Shown: one piece after another, positions 1-11,460 of the stretch
Layout: every line of letters begins with the position of its first letter
Position numbering within the stretch: position 1 is the stretch's first letter
Source of the DNA: Nautilus pompilius
Taxonomy: Eukaryota; Mollusca; Cephalopoda; Nautilida; Nautilidae
Length of the DNA stretch: 64,000 nt
Direction: 5' to 3'
Assembly (NCBI GenBank): GCA_018389105.1
Contig: JACATO010000308.1
Location: 620,001 to 684,000, forward strand
Made by a program: the position numbers and the translations under genes
Notes under the pieces: model-generated
The model's database searches: none
What the model was told of the DNA's origin: nothing
Seen by the model: the letters and a program-made list of their open reading frames with translations, nothing else

Positions 1-1074
1 GAATTTATGTTGTCTCTTTTTTTTTAATCTAGTTACATACATGAAATATTCATTCTAAAACACAGATATTGAAACAACCATGTTCAGATAAATTCTCTCT
101 TCCCAAGGAATTAAAAAAGAGTAAATAACCAGTGGACTTTGAAGTATAAAGAAATTTGGAAAAAATTTTACTTTGCATAAGAAAAGTGATAGTGAGGAGG
201 AGAGACATCTGTATTGTGTTGGTTTATAATGATCAGGTTTTGATTTCACTCACACACACACATGCACAAATGTATGGAAGAAATGGAAGGAAATTTTAAT
301 ATCCTTTTATGGGCATGGAAAAAAAAGCTTCTGGCATACTGAAATGACAGATATCTATCTTTATAAATATTTGCTAATATTTTCTAATATCTTTAAGATT
401 AACCACGATGAATGTAAAAATGTTGTCATTTAATAAGATTTTTGAGAGATCACAGTGCTGCTGCGTGCTAGTATGACTTCTCAGGTTGGTTTACAACTAT
501 AATTAGTGAAATCATAGCATCATTAATTTTTCCTGAATTTTGTCCTAGTGGAAAAACAGAGAGAGATTTACTTAAGCACCTTACCAACATATTTAAAGAA
601 ATCAAATGTTGAATTATCTTCCTGTAATTATAGAATAATAAATTGAAAATGGAAATTTGCATTCAAATGCAATCCACAATAACAGTCCCTTTTTTGAAGG
701 CAATTTAATTACTTTCATTATCCTAACTTTCTTAAAATCAGCAAAAGACTGGACCAAAAAAACAGGCATTCTTTCAAAATTGATATATTGATTAATAAGG
801 AAATCAACCTTAAAACTTTAAATACAATTTATATGTATAAGCTGTTTATCTTATGTGTGTTTTAATTTCCAATTCTGTCCATAATTTTGTCAGGTTTTCT
901 GTAAAGACAGAGAGAAAAGTTAGGTAATGTTATTTTAATATTTTAAAATATGATTACAATTTCAGAAAATGTAAAGCATATGGTTGAACTTCATAACTTC
1001 TTTAATTTAAAACTTGAAAAGATTTTCTTGGTGAATCCTTGTTCCTTGTCCTGACTTTCAAGATCTAAGGACAT
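1..1074. other. AT-rich DNA, nothing recognised
   Basis: Only short chance open frames and a small CA run near 250. Confidence 0.6.
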
Positions 1075-1352
1075 TCTGCTGCAGCAGTAACAAGTGGGGT
1101 ATCAATCTTGTTGACCAAACAAGTTACCAAGGTGTGGTCAGGGTGCAAGCCACTCTAGAGTTACCTGCAAAACCTGCTCCACTCCAAATGTATCTGGAAA
1201 AACCTACTTAAACTCTTAATTTTTAGATGTAAATAAAAACCCAGAGGAAACCCTCAGAGCTGGCTGGTGAAGAAGAACATGCCTAAGTGAGCTGATGTTG
1301 ACCAGGATTTGAACTCTGGCCTCAATAGTGTACCAAAAGATCATCACACAGC
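1075..1352 (-). repeat. tRNA-derived SINE, degenerate
   Basis: On the minus strand there is a B-box-like GAGTTCAAATCC near 1310, then the ttcttcttcac and tttcctc...acatctaaaaa blocks shared with the other SINE copies in the window. Confidence 0.6.
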
Positions 1353-3954
1353 CATTTGAAAAGTTAGAATACTCTAAATAAGTTAAATGTTTTATAAATT
1401 GAAATATCATTATATATTTATTTATAATGTTTTCATAACTTCATATACAGATTTCCTGTTTTCTAGAATTTTATTATTATTTACTTTTATTAAATAATTT
1501 TAAAATTTTATTACAATTTTTTCTATAATTTATTTCCACTTGAAATAACATGATTTGTATCACACAAAGAAGGGAAAGAATCCACAAAGATGATTTAGCT
1601 TAGATGTGTTTTTAGAACAATGAAATGTATGTGGTAGTTGTGTCGTGAAGATGATGTGTAATTGATAATAATAATAATTACTAAGACAATACTTTTCTTC
1701 CACAATGCACAAAAGAGTTTATAGCCAACAACATGCAACCAAAATAAAATTCTGTTTGAAAATAAAATCTATATTATTAACTATTTAGCTATAAAGTGAA
1801 AAGAAATAAATAAACTAAAGTAACCCAAGCAAATAAATAAGAATTCAATGCATGTTATCTCAGTTTTGTCATCTTTGGATTTCCTGTAAAGAAATTTTTC
1901 TAACCAGCAATGTCAATGTACATCACTTCATTTCCTAAAAAGTCTCATTAATGTTTGCCTAAATTCATCATCAGTTTTACTATTAAATGCTAGTACTAAA
2001 TAAAATTGCTCTCTGGTGGAGTGAGATAACAAAAGCAGCTGAGTGTAAAAAGGAAATGATCATTTGTTTGATTTCTTGTCTAAATGCTTTTTGTCTGTCA
2101 AACTCATGCCTTGTTTAGTCAGCAAACCATTTCCATGAAATAGCATTGAAAGAATAAAAGCCTTTCTTAGATATTTTTCCCAACCAGCTAATCAATCAGA
2201 CATCAGGCTTTATAATAAAAGTTTGTTGTGTTGCAGAACATCCAACTAATAATTATATTACAATCAATTGCATTATTGTATTGGAAGTTTACTTGTATGT
2301 ATCACTAGACATTAATCACTTGGCAATTCTCCAGATCTTCGCAAATCATAATGTAAAGAATAAGTTGGCAGTTCAAAATTACTTGGCAGAAAATACAGCA
2401 AGATGTCTAAAAACCTTTTTTTTTTTTTTGTTGTCAGTATGGAAAAGTAACAGCAACAGAAATGTCTATTAGTTTCACAACAGTTAAGCTAGTAACTAAA
2501 TCTACTCCTTTTAGAAAAATTCTTGTTTTTTTATCAGCATATCCTAAAATTAGACTAATATTCTTAATTTACTAAAATATATTGATGAATGCTATCATCA
2601 TGTGATGAAATTCTGAATTGTCAACATCATAATAGAAAATGACCACTAAGCCAGTAATGACAGCATCACCTAGTGGTAATAATCCAAGCCAACAAAAAAA
2701 CAAGAGGGGAGTCAATAAAGGAATATTTTTGTTCTGATGCTTAAACACCCTGTAAATATTTTGAGCCTTCATTTGCCTTGCTTCGTTCCATGTCAAAAAG
2801 AAGTGGAAAAAAATACCAGTTATGGCAGGTTGTGTGGTTTTAGAGCAGCCAGAAATAAGGAGGACATGGTACAAACTGGCTGCTTCAAGATGCCTAACTG
2901 TTAACAGTCATCAAGATTTTTGAAAATTTTTTTACCAAAAGCTAATTTTACAAGAGCAATGTTTTCTTGACATTTTAATACAAATTTGCCATTTAAGGAT
3001 TTTAGCACAACATTATCATCATATAGCAATGAAACAGATTAAAAAATAAAATGTTTTTTAGTATTAAAATATATACACAACCACTTAAAAATATATTGGT
3101 TGTGATATAATAAGCACTAGCAGCACATGTAAAATTGGCAGAAATAGGTTTCGAAATGATTGAATATCCATGATGATAGAGTCCATCATTTGATGTCCAC
3201 ATCTCTGAATAACATAGTCATATGACACTAGGTAACTAGTATGACATTTCTCTTGTTATGGTACATATATAAAGTCTAAAACATATGAATTGCATTCTAC
3301 CTGCAGAAAAGTTGTTCCACTCCTGTTGTGGCACCACAGCAAGCTGCTGATGATTATGTGATTCATGCTTGAATGGGTAAGAACAAAGGACTTGGCTGTC
3401 CATTCAAGCACATTGATCTTTTTTTGCCTTACAACAGCTTGTGCTGTCCTGTTGTAGCTAAAATGAGTACAGAATATTGTGTGCCTACCTTTGGACTCTC
3501 AGATTATGATTCTGAATCACTAGCTAGTTTCAGAAATTAATGCTCACAATAGCTCACACCAAGATGATTCCACTACCAAGAATATTATGCTGTCTAATGC
3601 AATAGTCTTTGAAAACTGTTCATGAAGACAACAGCAAACCAAGACAGTGTTATTAGCAAACAAATTGAATCGGCACTCATGTAAAAGTGATATTTATCTT
3701 AAATTCAAAATCAGTGAAGTTTAGTTTACATCTGTACAAATTGCTGATATGTATGATTAATAATCTCAGCTTCCTGATAATGATGATAAGATGTACCAGT
3801 AAGTCTAATGTTCCTACAGGCATTGACACTCAGTAGCAATACCACAGATATCTGCCTCCATTGATCCCGATACATTATAATACAGAGTTGACCAGACTTA
3901 GACCTTAGCTATGTTGCTGCTTGTACAGAGTTCCAGCTAGCCCTTTTTAGCATG
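1353..3954. other. AT-rich DNA, no feature recognised
   Basis: A 100-codon minus-strand frame at 2572-2874 has no recognisable motif and is treated as chance. A T-run lies at 2418-2429. Confidence 0.55.
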
Positions 3955-4400
3955 GTGCCACGCCATGCCTCTGGTCTACAGCGCCATGCCTCTTTGTACA
4001 ATGACATGCCCTAAATTTACAATGCCATGCCCCAAATGGTGCAAAACACAAAGCCCGATTTTCCTTTTTGTACAGGTATACAACCGCTGCATGCAGAACT
4101 TTTTGAGCGTCCCCTGGCGGGAATTTTCCAGCCGCTCTGCGGAGTTGTAACTTGTGCGCGTGCGCATTATACGCCATTTAGTTTACGCTTCGAAGCATAG
4201 CACGAGTACACAAAAGACCTAACAAAAGAGCGGCAGTCTTAAGAGTATTTTCTTCAACGTTTTAACATACAATCTAGCCTAATTCAAGGTCGTCAATTAA
4301 AGCTATTGCATTTCATTATATTATGAGAACTTGTAAATGTATATATACATGCATTGACTTTGTTGCAAATAAATGTGAACTTGTAGGTTTGTATGATTGC
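3955..4400. repeat. GC-rich island with four ~21 bp tandem units; candidate solo LTR
   Basis: Units starting at 3962, 3983, 4003 and 4024 share the core g(c/a)catgcc(t/c) with spacing 21, 20 and 21. Downstream is a GC-rich patch with gtgcgcgtgcgc, then an AATAAA signal at about 4367. A GC-rich promoter-like part followed by a poly(A) signal resembles an LTR (U3-R-U5). No TG..CA ends or target duplication were identified, so this is a guess. Confidence 0.35.
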
Positions 4401-5163
4401 ATAAGTTAGTAATACTTCACTTAACACCTACATCATACTAGTATTAAACTGTTATTTATCAAATTTGTCTTGTCATTAATGCAAATAAATGTGCCCACAA
4501 TACCATGCTTCCGCACCGTGACTGCACGCGATGTGCCCTGTTTTATAATATTTACCATGCCCGTTTGAAAACCTAGCTGTAACACTGTTGTAGCTATGTG
4601 ATAAGATACAAGGCATACACCCTGCTGAGCTGCAAATCTGTATTTGGGAAAGACTTAAGGTGTGGTTTATATCTGCTTGTTCTAGTCTAAGCATCTTGAT
4701 GTTTTCTGGTAAAGCTTTGAAATCATTCATTATATAGGTAATTACATACATTTTCATAAGAAAAGAAAAAAAACATGAAAAATTTCTTTTTATCTAGCAC
4801 TCAGCTTATTTGATGATTTTATCAAATCTTGAACTTAGGTAAAATGCTATTAAGACATGACAGCACACATAAAGTGCTTTAGTATATATTACCAGAATAT
4901 TCTATACATTTTACTTGGTTCTCAAATATTGCTGACATAGTATAAGTAGTATTAATATGCATTTATTCATTTAAAGTTATTAGTCAAAATATATCAGTGT
5001 TTCCTAAGGATTTCAAAATCTTGTTATGCTATAAAATTCTAAACTTTGTTCAATTGAACATATGCACTTAAATCATTTACATTATTGAGAGTATGTTTAC
5101 AGAATATAGATCACCAGATTATAGCTAATGTAAAGTTCAGTTTCAGACCTCTGTTACAAACTT
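4401..5163. other. AT-rich spacer, nothing recognised
   Basis: A slightly GC-rich patch near 4495-4540 may belong to the island just upstream. Confidence 0.5.
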
Positions 5164-5575
5164 ATGGTTATAACAAGGCGAGCCTCTGGCAGATCGTGCT
5201 CTCAACCTACCACTTGGGGTGGAGAGGAGAGTACTCTGTTTAGGGGTGGGGCAGTCAGAAAGTCTTCCACCCAAAAAGAGTGGAAGCGAGGGGCACTTTT
5301 TGCCTTTGGCCTGCCTATCTGGCTAGGAAGGTTAGGTGCATCGAGAATGGTTTCAGACTTGAAGTGCTGAGGCCTTTTTTCCCAAGATTGGTTTTTGGCT
5401 GGGGAAGCAGTCACTCTAACGTGGGGCGTTTGCGCCCCTAACTCTAGCCGCTGAGGCGGCCAGATACACGAGGTGCTTCAGCGCCTCAACCTGGCCTTTT
5501 AGGCTTTAATGGGAGTTTGCTCCACACCAGGCTTCGGCCCCTACACGGCTTCGGCCACCAACCTCCATTCTCTTC
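5164..5575. repeat. GC-rich block of consecutive short hairpins, family unknown
   Basis: The block stands out from AT-rich flanks and contains a row of stem-loops. These are CTTCCAC/GTGGAAG at 5264-5286, GGCA/TGCC at 5292-5304, GGGGCG/CGCCCC at 5423-5438, GCCGC/GCGGC at 5447-5460, GAGGTGC/GCGCCTC at 5470-5487, and two GGCTTCGGCC hairpins at 5530-5539 and 5547-5556. The last five have four-base loops. I do not recognise the family. It is probably a structured end of a repeat rather than a gene; the overlapping open frames of about 70 codons look like shadows. Confidence 0.55.
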
Positions 5576-5939
5576 TCCTCAGAGATACACACGCATACAC
5601 AAACTTTCACATGCACCACTTACACATTCACCACAAAAAGATTTAAAAAAAGATAAAACTGATTTTTTGTAGTATTAAAAACAGTAAAAATAAACTTTCA
5701 AAATTAAGTGTTGCTTGCTTGCTTAGGGGACCTCTGGGAAGGGGGTCACAAAATTTTGTAAAAATATTTCCTCAGACGTGATAATCGAGCTCGGACAATT
5801 GAGCTTATGAATCAGTTTTCCACCTGTATCTGCTTTTTAGCAGAGGCACAAGGTGCTATAAACCGCCAACAATATCGCATTCTTTACATTATTATTTATG
5901 TTATAGAACGTTATTTTGAAATGAACTTTTATTTACTTG

Positions 5940-6600
5940 CATTCCCCGATGCCACTGTATCTTGCACCACCGATGATGTTGGAAAGTCAAATTAATTTTA
6001 AAAAATGAAAGAAATAAACTGAAAGTAATACATTCATATTTCTGGAGCTACTGAACTGAAGAAAACTCAAAGGAATATATTTATATTTCATATATTTCAA
6101 AAAAAATTTGAAACAACAATAATAATAATTATTAAACAAACATATGTTTGGAAAAGTTGGTGAAGATATTTTATTATTAAACAACACGAGTTTCTGCTAC
6201 ATATGTTTGGAAGCTGGAGGCAGTGGAAAATTCTAGAGACAAGGATGATGTGCAACATGCAGAGAACTCAAGAGGACTTAATAAATTCATATCTGGTCGA
6301 ATTCTAGTGGAGATTCAAGCCACATCCTGAAAACTTCTTCAATAAATTTGTAGAGGACACTGATCTGGCCTCTCAGCACTATCCAATAAACTGATGAATA
6401 GAAAACGAGGATATAACTTTTAGCTTCCAAACATATGCAGTGGAAAGTTGTGTAGTTTAATAATAAAATATCTTCACCAACTTTTCTAGAAATATAAATA
6501 TGTTACTTTCAGTTTATTTCTTTCATTTTTTAAAATTAATTTCATTTTCCAACGTCATTGGCAGCAGTGCAAGATGTGGTAGCGTCAAGGAATTTCCCGG
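5940..6600. repeat. Imperfect inverted repeat (foldback) inside the hAT element
   Basis: The left arm (about 5940-6215) and right arm (about 6415-6597) are reverse complements with interruptions. Shared blocks include the cttgcac and tgttgga segments, a 25+ nt block around ttttaaaaaatgaaagaaat, the gttggtgaagatattttatt block and catatgtttggaagct. The left arm carries an extra ~100 nt. The spacer at 6219-6412 is not coding. Confidence 0.75.
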
Positions 6601-7022
6601 TTTCACTTTTGTCCCAGTCATCAGCCAAACGATTACCATATTTGGTAATCATTTGGCTAAATTTATCCATTAAAGTCTGCCATTATGTCAAAAATGTTGA
6701 TAAAGTTATGTAATTTGTTTTGATGTGAGTGTAACCTTTGTCAAGATTGGGGATTTTAATGCAATTAAAATGGACAAAACTCATTTCTGCAGAGTATAAC
6801 AACTAACACCTATTGATCATGTGACAAACTATTATCAGATATTGGCAATCGATTGGCATTGAATTCTAATAGTTGGGTTCAACTTCTCTTGGACATATTC
6901 ACGTATCTCCACTGGTGTGGCGTGTAGTACTATATCCGTAGTCTTTAGTGTGTCTGTAGAAGTGTACATGTTAGTAAAGTTCAGCATTTTTACCTGTTAT
7001 TTTTAATTTTTAGCCTTTCAAA

Positions 7023-8870
7023 ATGTAAAAGTTTTTGTAGGATATTAAGAGAAAAACTAATGATGACCAATCTATCGCAGTAGCACTGATAAAAGCAAGC
7101 CTGAGTCAAGAAAGTATGATGAAATTTACATATCTTTTGGTTTCACAAGTGTTTTTGTTACCAGAGAAGAATGGCCTCAGTGTGCTATTTCCCATAAAAT
7201 GCTGTCTGCTGAGAGTATGAAGCCAAGCAAACTAAAATGACACCTGGAAATAAGTCATGCAGACTTAGCTAGCAAACTTAGAGATTTTTTTCATTTGAAG
7301 AAGAGATTTAAAGGAAGCAAAAAAAAAGTGAGTCTAGTTAAATATATAACTGTCCCTTCGAAATCACTTTTAGCTTCTTATCAAGTTGCATACAGAATCA
7401 CCCAGTGCAAAAAGTCCCACACAATTGGAGAAAATTTAATTCTTCCAGCAGCTATTGACATGGTTACAACTATGTTGGGGGAGTCTAGTGCGAAACAACT
7501 TTCAAGTATCCCTTTGTCTAATGACACTGTTATCTGCTGAATCACAGATATAGCAGAGGATCTAAATGAGCAACTAATTGAAAAAATAAGAAACAAACCA
7601 CTTGCCATTCAGATAGATGAGGCCATAGATAACGCTAAAGATGCTCATTTAATAACGTACAACATTAGATTCGTTGATGAGGGCAAAATAAATTAGTATT
7701 TCTTCTTCTGTAAAGAAATTACAAGGAAGGATAAAGCTGAGGACTTTTTCGGTATTATTGATAGCTACATTAATGCAAATCTTTTAGAATGGTCAAACTG
7801 TGCAGGGATATACACTGGAGAAGCATGATCTATGTCAGGCTTTAATATGCAAAAATTTTCTAGTGCTGCTTGGATACACTGTATGATTCATAGGCAAGAT
7901 CTTGCTTCGAAAGACTTGAGCCCAGCATTGGAGAAGATTCTACAAACAACTATAAATGTTGTGAACTATTTAAAAACCAGGTCTGTCAAGGCAAGAATCT
8001 TTGCAAGGTTTTGTGAAGAGATGGATGCTGAACACACTTCTTTACTTAATTACTATAAGTCAAGATGGCTGTCTTGGGGAAATGTTTTGACACGTGTTTT
8101 TGAACTGAGAAATGAACTTTACCATTATTTAACTGAGGAAAGGCATAGTAGTGCACGCATGTTTATTGACTGTGGTTTCAATATGCAGTTAGCATATTTA
8201 TGTGACATATTTCATAAGATGAACACTCTTAATACATCATTGCAAGGTGGTGATAACAATATTCTTCAACTTAATGATAAATTAAAATTATTAGAAAAGT
8301 TGAACTGTGGTAGAATAAAATGGAAAATGCAACTTTAGACATGTTTCCTACTTTAAAACAATTTATTGAGAGCAGTAACACATGAATTAGTGAAGATGTG
8401 AAAATTTGCATTTTAAGTCACCTTTCTTCTTTAAAATTTCACTTTCAGAACTATTTCCGAGATGCAGAAATAAAAACATCTGATTGGATAAGGAACCCAT
8501 TCGATGCTAAACTGATAGCTGGTATACTCACTACTACCGAGGAGGAGCAATTCATTGATGTCTCTGCTGAGACTTCTTTGAAAATAAAATTCCCAACAAT
8601 GTCTCTCTCTGAATTTTGGATCAGTGTTCAAAGCGAGTACAAAGAATTAAGCGAGAAGGCTATGAGAATACTGATTCCGTTTGCAACATCCTATTTGTGC
8701 AAGTAAGGGTTTTCTACAGTTGCTGCAATAAAAAAACAAATACCAATCAAAAATAAATTTGGAACGAAAAATGAGCGCATCTGTCCTGAAAATAACACCC
8801 AGATTTTAGGAATTACACAAAAGCAAGTGAGCTCACCCTTCCCATAAAAAGTTAGTGGTATATTCAGACA
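7023..8870 (+). pseudogene. hAT transposase pseudogene, BED finger to dimerisation domain
   Basis: Conceptual translation with stops gives the order of a ZBED5/FAM200-type hAT protein. A BED finger at about 7110-7270 keeps one Cys and the HLEISH pair, but the second Cys of the expected C-x2-C is Ser. An RNase H-like core covers about 7400-8340. The C-terminal hAT dimerisation region runs from about 8600, with EFWISV, ELSEKAMRILIPFATSYLC and GFS motifs. Stops interrupt it near 7240, at 7538-7540, near 7694, near 7827 and at 8704, and the frame shifts around 8335-8398. The longest intact pieces are 168 and 102 codons. It is a dead transposase, not a host gene. Confidence 0.85.
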
Positions 8871-9215
8871 TGCCACTTTTCTGGACTGAGAGATTTGTTG
8901 AAAAAAATATTCTGGACTTACGGTAGAAAACCGCTTAATAAGTCTTTGTAAATCAATTTGATTTCAGTTTGTTTTCTATGTTGTTATTACAACAACAAAT
9001 AAAAATATCAAACGCATGCAATTTGCCCATATGTTCATGAAATGTAGATGAATTAGTTTTTAAAAAAAAAGCATTTTTATTCACGACTCCTGTCTGTCCG
9101 TCTATTTTTTTGCCAAACCCTAACCCTGATGAAATCATTAGTTTTATTCATGGAGAGGGGTCGTAAAAATTCATTTTAGGGGGGGGGGGTCACAGTATAG
9201 CAAAGAGAACCCCTG

Positions 9216-11035
9216 CCATCAGGTATTGCATGATATTATTTTTTCTGTTGTTAATTAAGTGTGTGACTTAAAGTTCAAAAACCTCCAAATTTCTTCATAG
9301 AAAAGGGCTCTAATATGAGTTTACACTACTAAACAGAAGGTTGTAATATGTACATTTTAAATTTCATACCTTTAGTTGCAAACTAGTTCTGTTTCCTTAT
9401 TTTCATAGTTTGTTTAATGTTGTATTCCATTATTTTAAAACTTGACAGTGAATGCTGCATGTGAAAATAGTGTTCAGCTCTCTGTAATCCATAAGAATAA
9501 TAGAGTACTAGTTTCTGAGGAAAGCTTGGATCACACGCTACAAATGAAGTCTTGCTCTTATTTGTCTTCTGTTATTTGGTTATGAAAGTTATTAATTTTA
9601 AAATGCAGTTCTGAAAAAGTAATTTAACAATAGTTAACAAAGAATGAGAAATGACAAGATTAATTGCTTTACCCTTCACAAGAAAAATTTACTTATGGCT
9701 TGGAAAAAGTAAGTACAGTGCAACAGATGAGCTTTTTGTTTGTTTTCTGTTATTCCTTCTTTTCAATTTCAGTTGGATTTATTCAGACCTTTCATTAAAA
9801 AAATTAATATGGCAGCAGATGATTGCTTTATTATTTTAAAAGTAGTTTTATGCATTCAAAAATAATTGGCTTGATTCATTTAAATTCTCTCAATAGATCA
9901 TTGCCCACCATGGCTTCTGGAAGAAATCAGTCATCATTTTTTCGGACTCTAGCAGCAGATCAACCATACAAGCAGGAGGTTGATTAGTTCACACCATTAT
10001 ACACCTATGTTTCATATTTAAATTATCATTCTAATCCTTTTTTGTAAATATGTTGCAATAACAGTACAAAATATTGCTTAACTACAAACATGGCCATCTG
10101 CTCATCTGCTGATGGTCCCATTTTAGATAAGCACACATATACATGCTATATCATGCATGTACACGTATATGATACATGTACACAATTGCACACACAAATG
10201 CAAACAAGTACACAACACAAAATACATCTACACATTTGCACATGCAGTTTCATATTGTGAATAAATTACAACAAACAAATCTACACAATTATTAAATATG
10301 CTATGAAAAATTAATAATGACATGTAAATCAATTTTTCATAAATGGTGTTCATTCAGAATTTTTCATTAAAAAACTAAGCTAGTATTTAGTTTAGTTTAT
10401 GAAGAAGCAAGACACCACTAAGGCATCTACAAAACTGTCTAGAAGAAAGATCCTGCGGCAACACTCAATTTGAGTTTCGTTGTTTTTTTTCCTTAATTTC
10501 ATACATCTGGTTTCCTACATAATGAAAACTCCTTGTTTCTAGATTCAGAAATTTAGAGTTGATTTTGAGAAGATAATCAAAGAATTAAAATAAGATGATG
10601 ACATTTTTAGCAAGAGTAGTTTAATGGGATATTTGAAGAATCTAAGAAAAAATTGAAAAACAATACTATTTATTAAGCTACAGCTTATCAACAATGTCAA
10701 ATTTACTTTTAAAGTTAAATCAAACATAAATAAGTCATCATCCTCTTTTCGGTTTACTATAAAATTGTAGACTTCAGGGTTAGGGTTCTCATTCTTACAG
10801 TTCATGTTATCTTGTCTAGTAGCTGAGCCTCCATCGTTACCACCTGACAATAGTACAAGTGGGACTGGCGGTATAACAGTACTCCTAATCTTTTATTCTA
10901 TTAATACATTTTTTTTCCATACAAATCTTAGGATTATTGATAACTCCAGACTGTAAGAAGTAGCCTACAGAAAAACACACGTAGTTAAAATCAAAATAGA
11001 ATTACTCAGTTAATGGAATAAAAATTATTAAGAAC
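9216..11035. other. AT-rich DNA between hAT and foldback elements
   Basis: Apart from the candidate exon at 9897 and CA-rich sequence near 10130-10230, nothing is recognised. Confidence 0.55.
9897..9978 (+). other. Weak candidate 5' coding exon
   Basis: A pyrimidine-rich acceptor (ctctcaatag) is followed 13 nt later by an ATG at 9910 in an excellent Kozak context (CCCACCATGG). The open frame runs 23 codons (MASGRNQSSFFRTLAAD...) to a possible donor GAG|GTTGAT at 9979 in phase 0, or 25 codons to TAG at 9985. The donor is weak and I do not recognise the peptide, so this may be chance. Confidence 0.2.
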
Positions 11036-11049
11036 ATGGTTTTATCAGT

Positions 11050-11446
11050 TTTTAAATAAGACTGAGGTATTTGTATAACATGCTTAGAATGCTGTGGGGA
11101 TGAAGCTGACCAATCAGCAATTGCTTGGCTAATTCCATTTTTTTCCTGTGTAAAGTGTAATCCTGTTTGTATTTCCTAGATTTCCTGTTACATTCTTTAC
11201 ATAGGAAGAAGCTGCTATACACACAATACTCTTATTAGAGAAAAGTAAGATTTCCTTTGTCTACCATAAGGAAGAAACAAAGTAGTAATTCTTTGTTTGA
11301 TATTTTTAATAATAGAAATAAGGAAATACAAGAATATATTACACTGCAAAAAAATTGGATTAACTAAACGATTGCTGATTGGTCAATTCAAGTGCAACCT
11401 CTGCCCTCATGGTGTCCAACACAAGTTATACAAATACTGAAGAAAA
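11050..11446. mobile_element. Foldback/MITE-like element with long inverted repeats
   Basis: The two ends are reverse complements over about 130 nt each. Shared blocks are agtatttgtataac, gaccaatcagcaat, taatcca/taattcca followed by T-runs, and a cagtgtaa/tgtatttcct block near the centre. A 14 bp direct repeat (ATGGTTTTATC[A/G]GT, 13 of 14 identical) sits exactly outside at 11036-11049 and 11447-11460, consistent with a target-site duplication. No coding capacity is seen. Confidence 0.7.
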
Positions 11447-11460
11447 ATGGTTTTATCGGT

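Larger units (their letters stand above)
5724..9215 (+). mobile_element. hAT DNA transposon relic (ZBED5/FAM200-like lineage)
   Basis: The right end reads inward on the minus strand as CAGGGGTTCTCTTTGC then a run of C, a typical hAT terminus. A similar but diverged left end, TAGGGGACCTCTGGGAAG, begins at 5724. No 8 bp target duplication is visible, so the left boundary is tentative. The transposase pseudogene lies inside and a foldback repeat is nested near the left end. Confidence 0.7.

Noticed and set aside
2572-2874. 100-codon minus-strand open frame as a small gene
   Set aside because: No recognisable motif, no splice or neighbour support, and frames of this size are expected by chance here.
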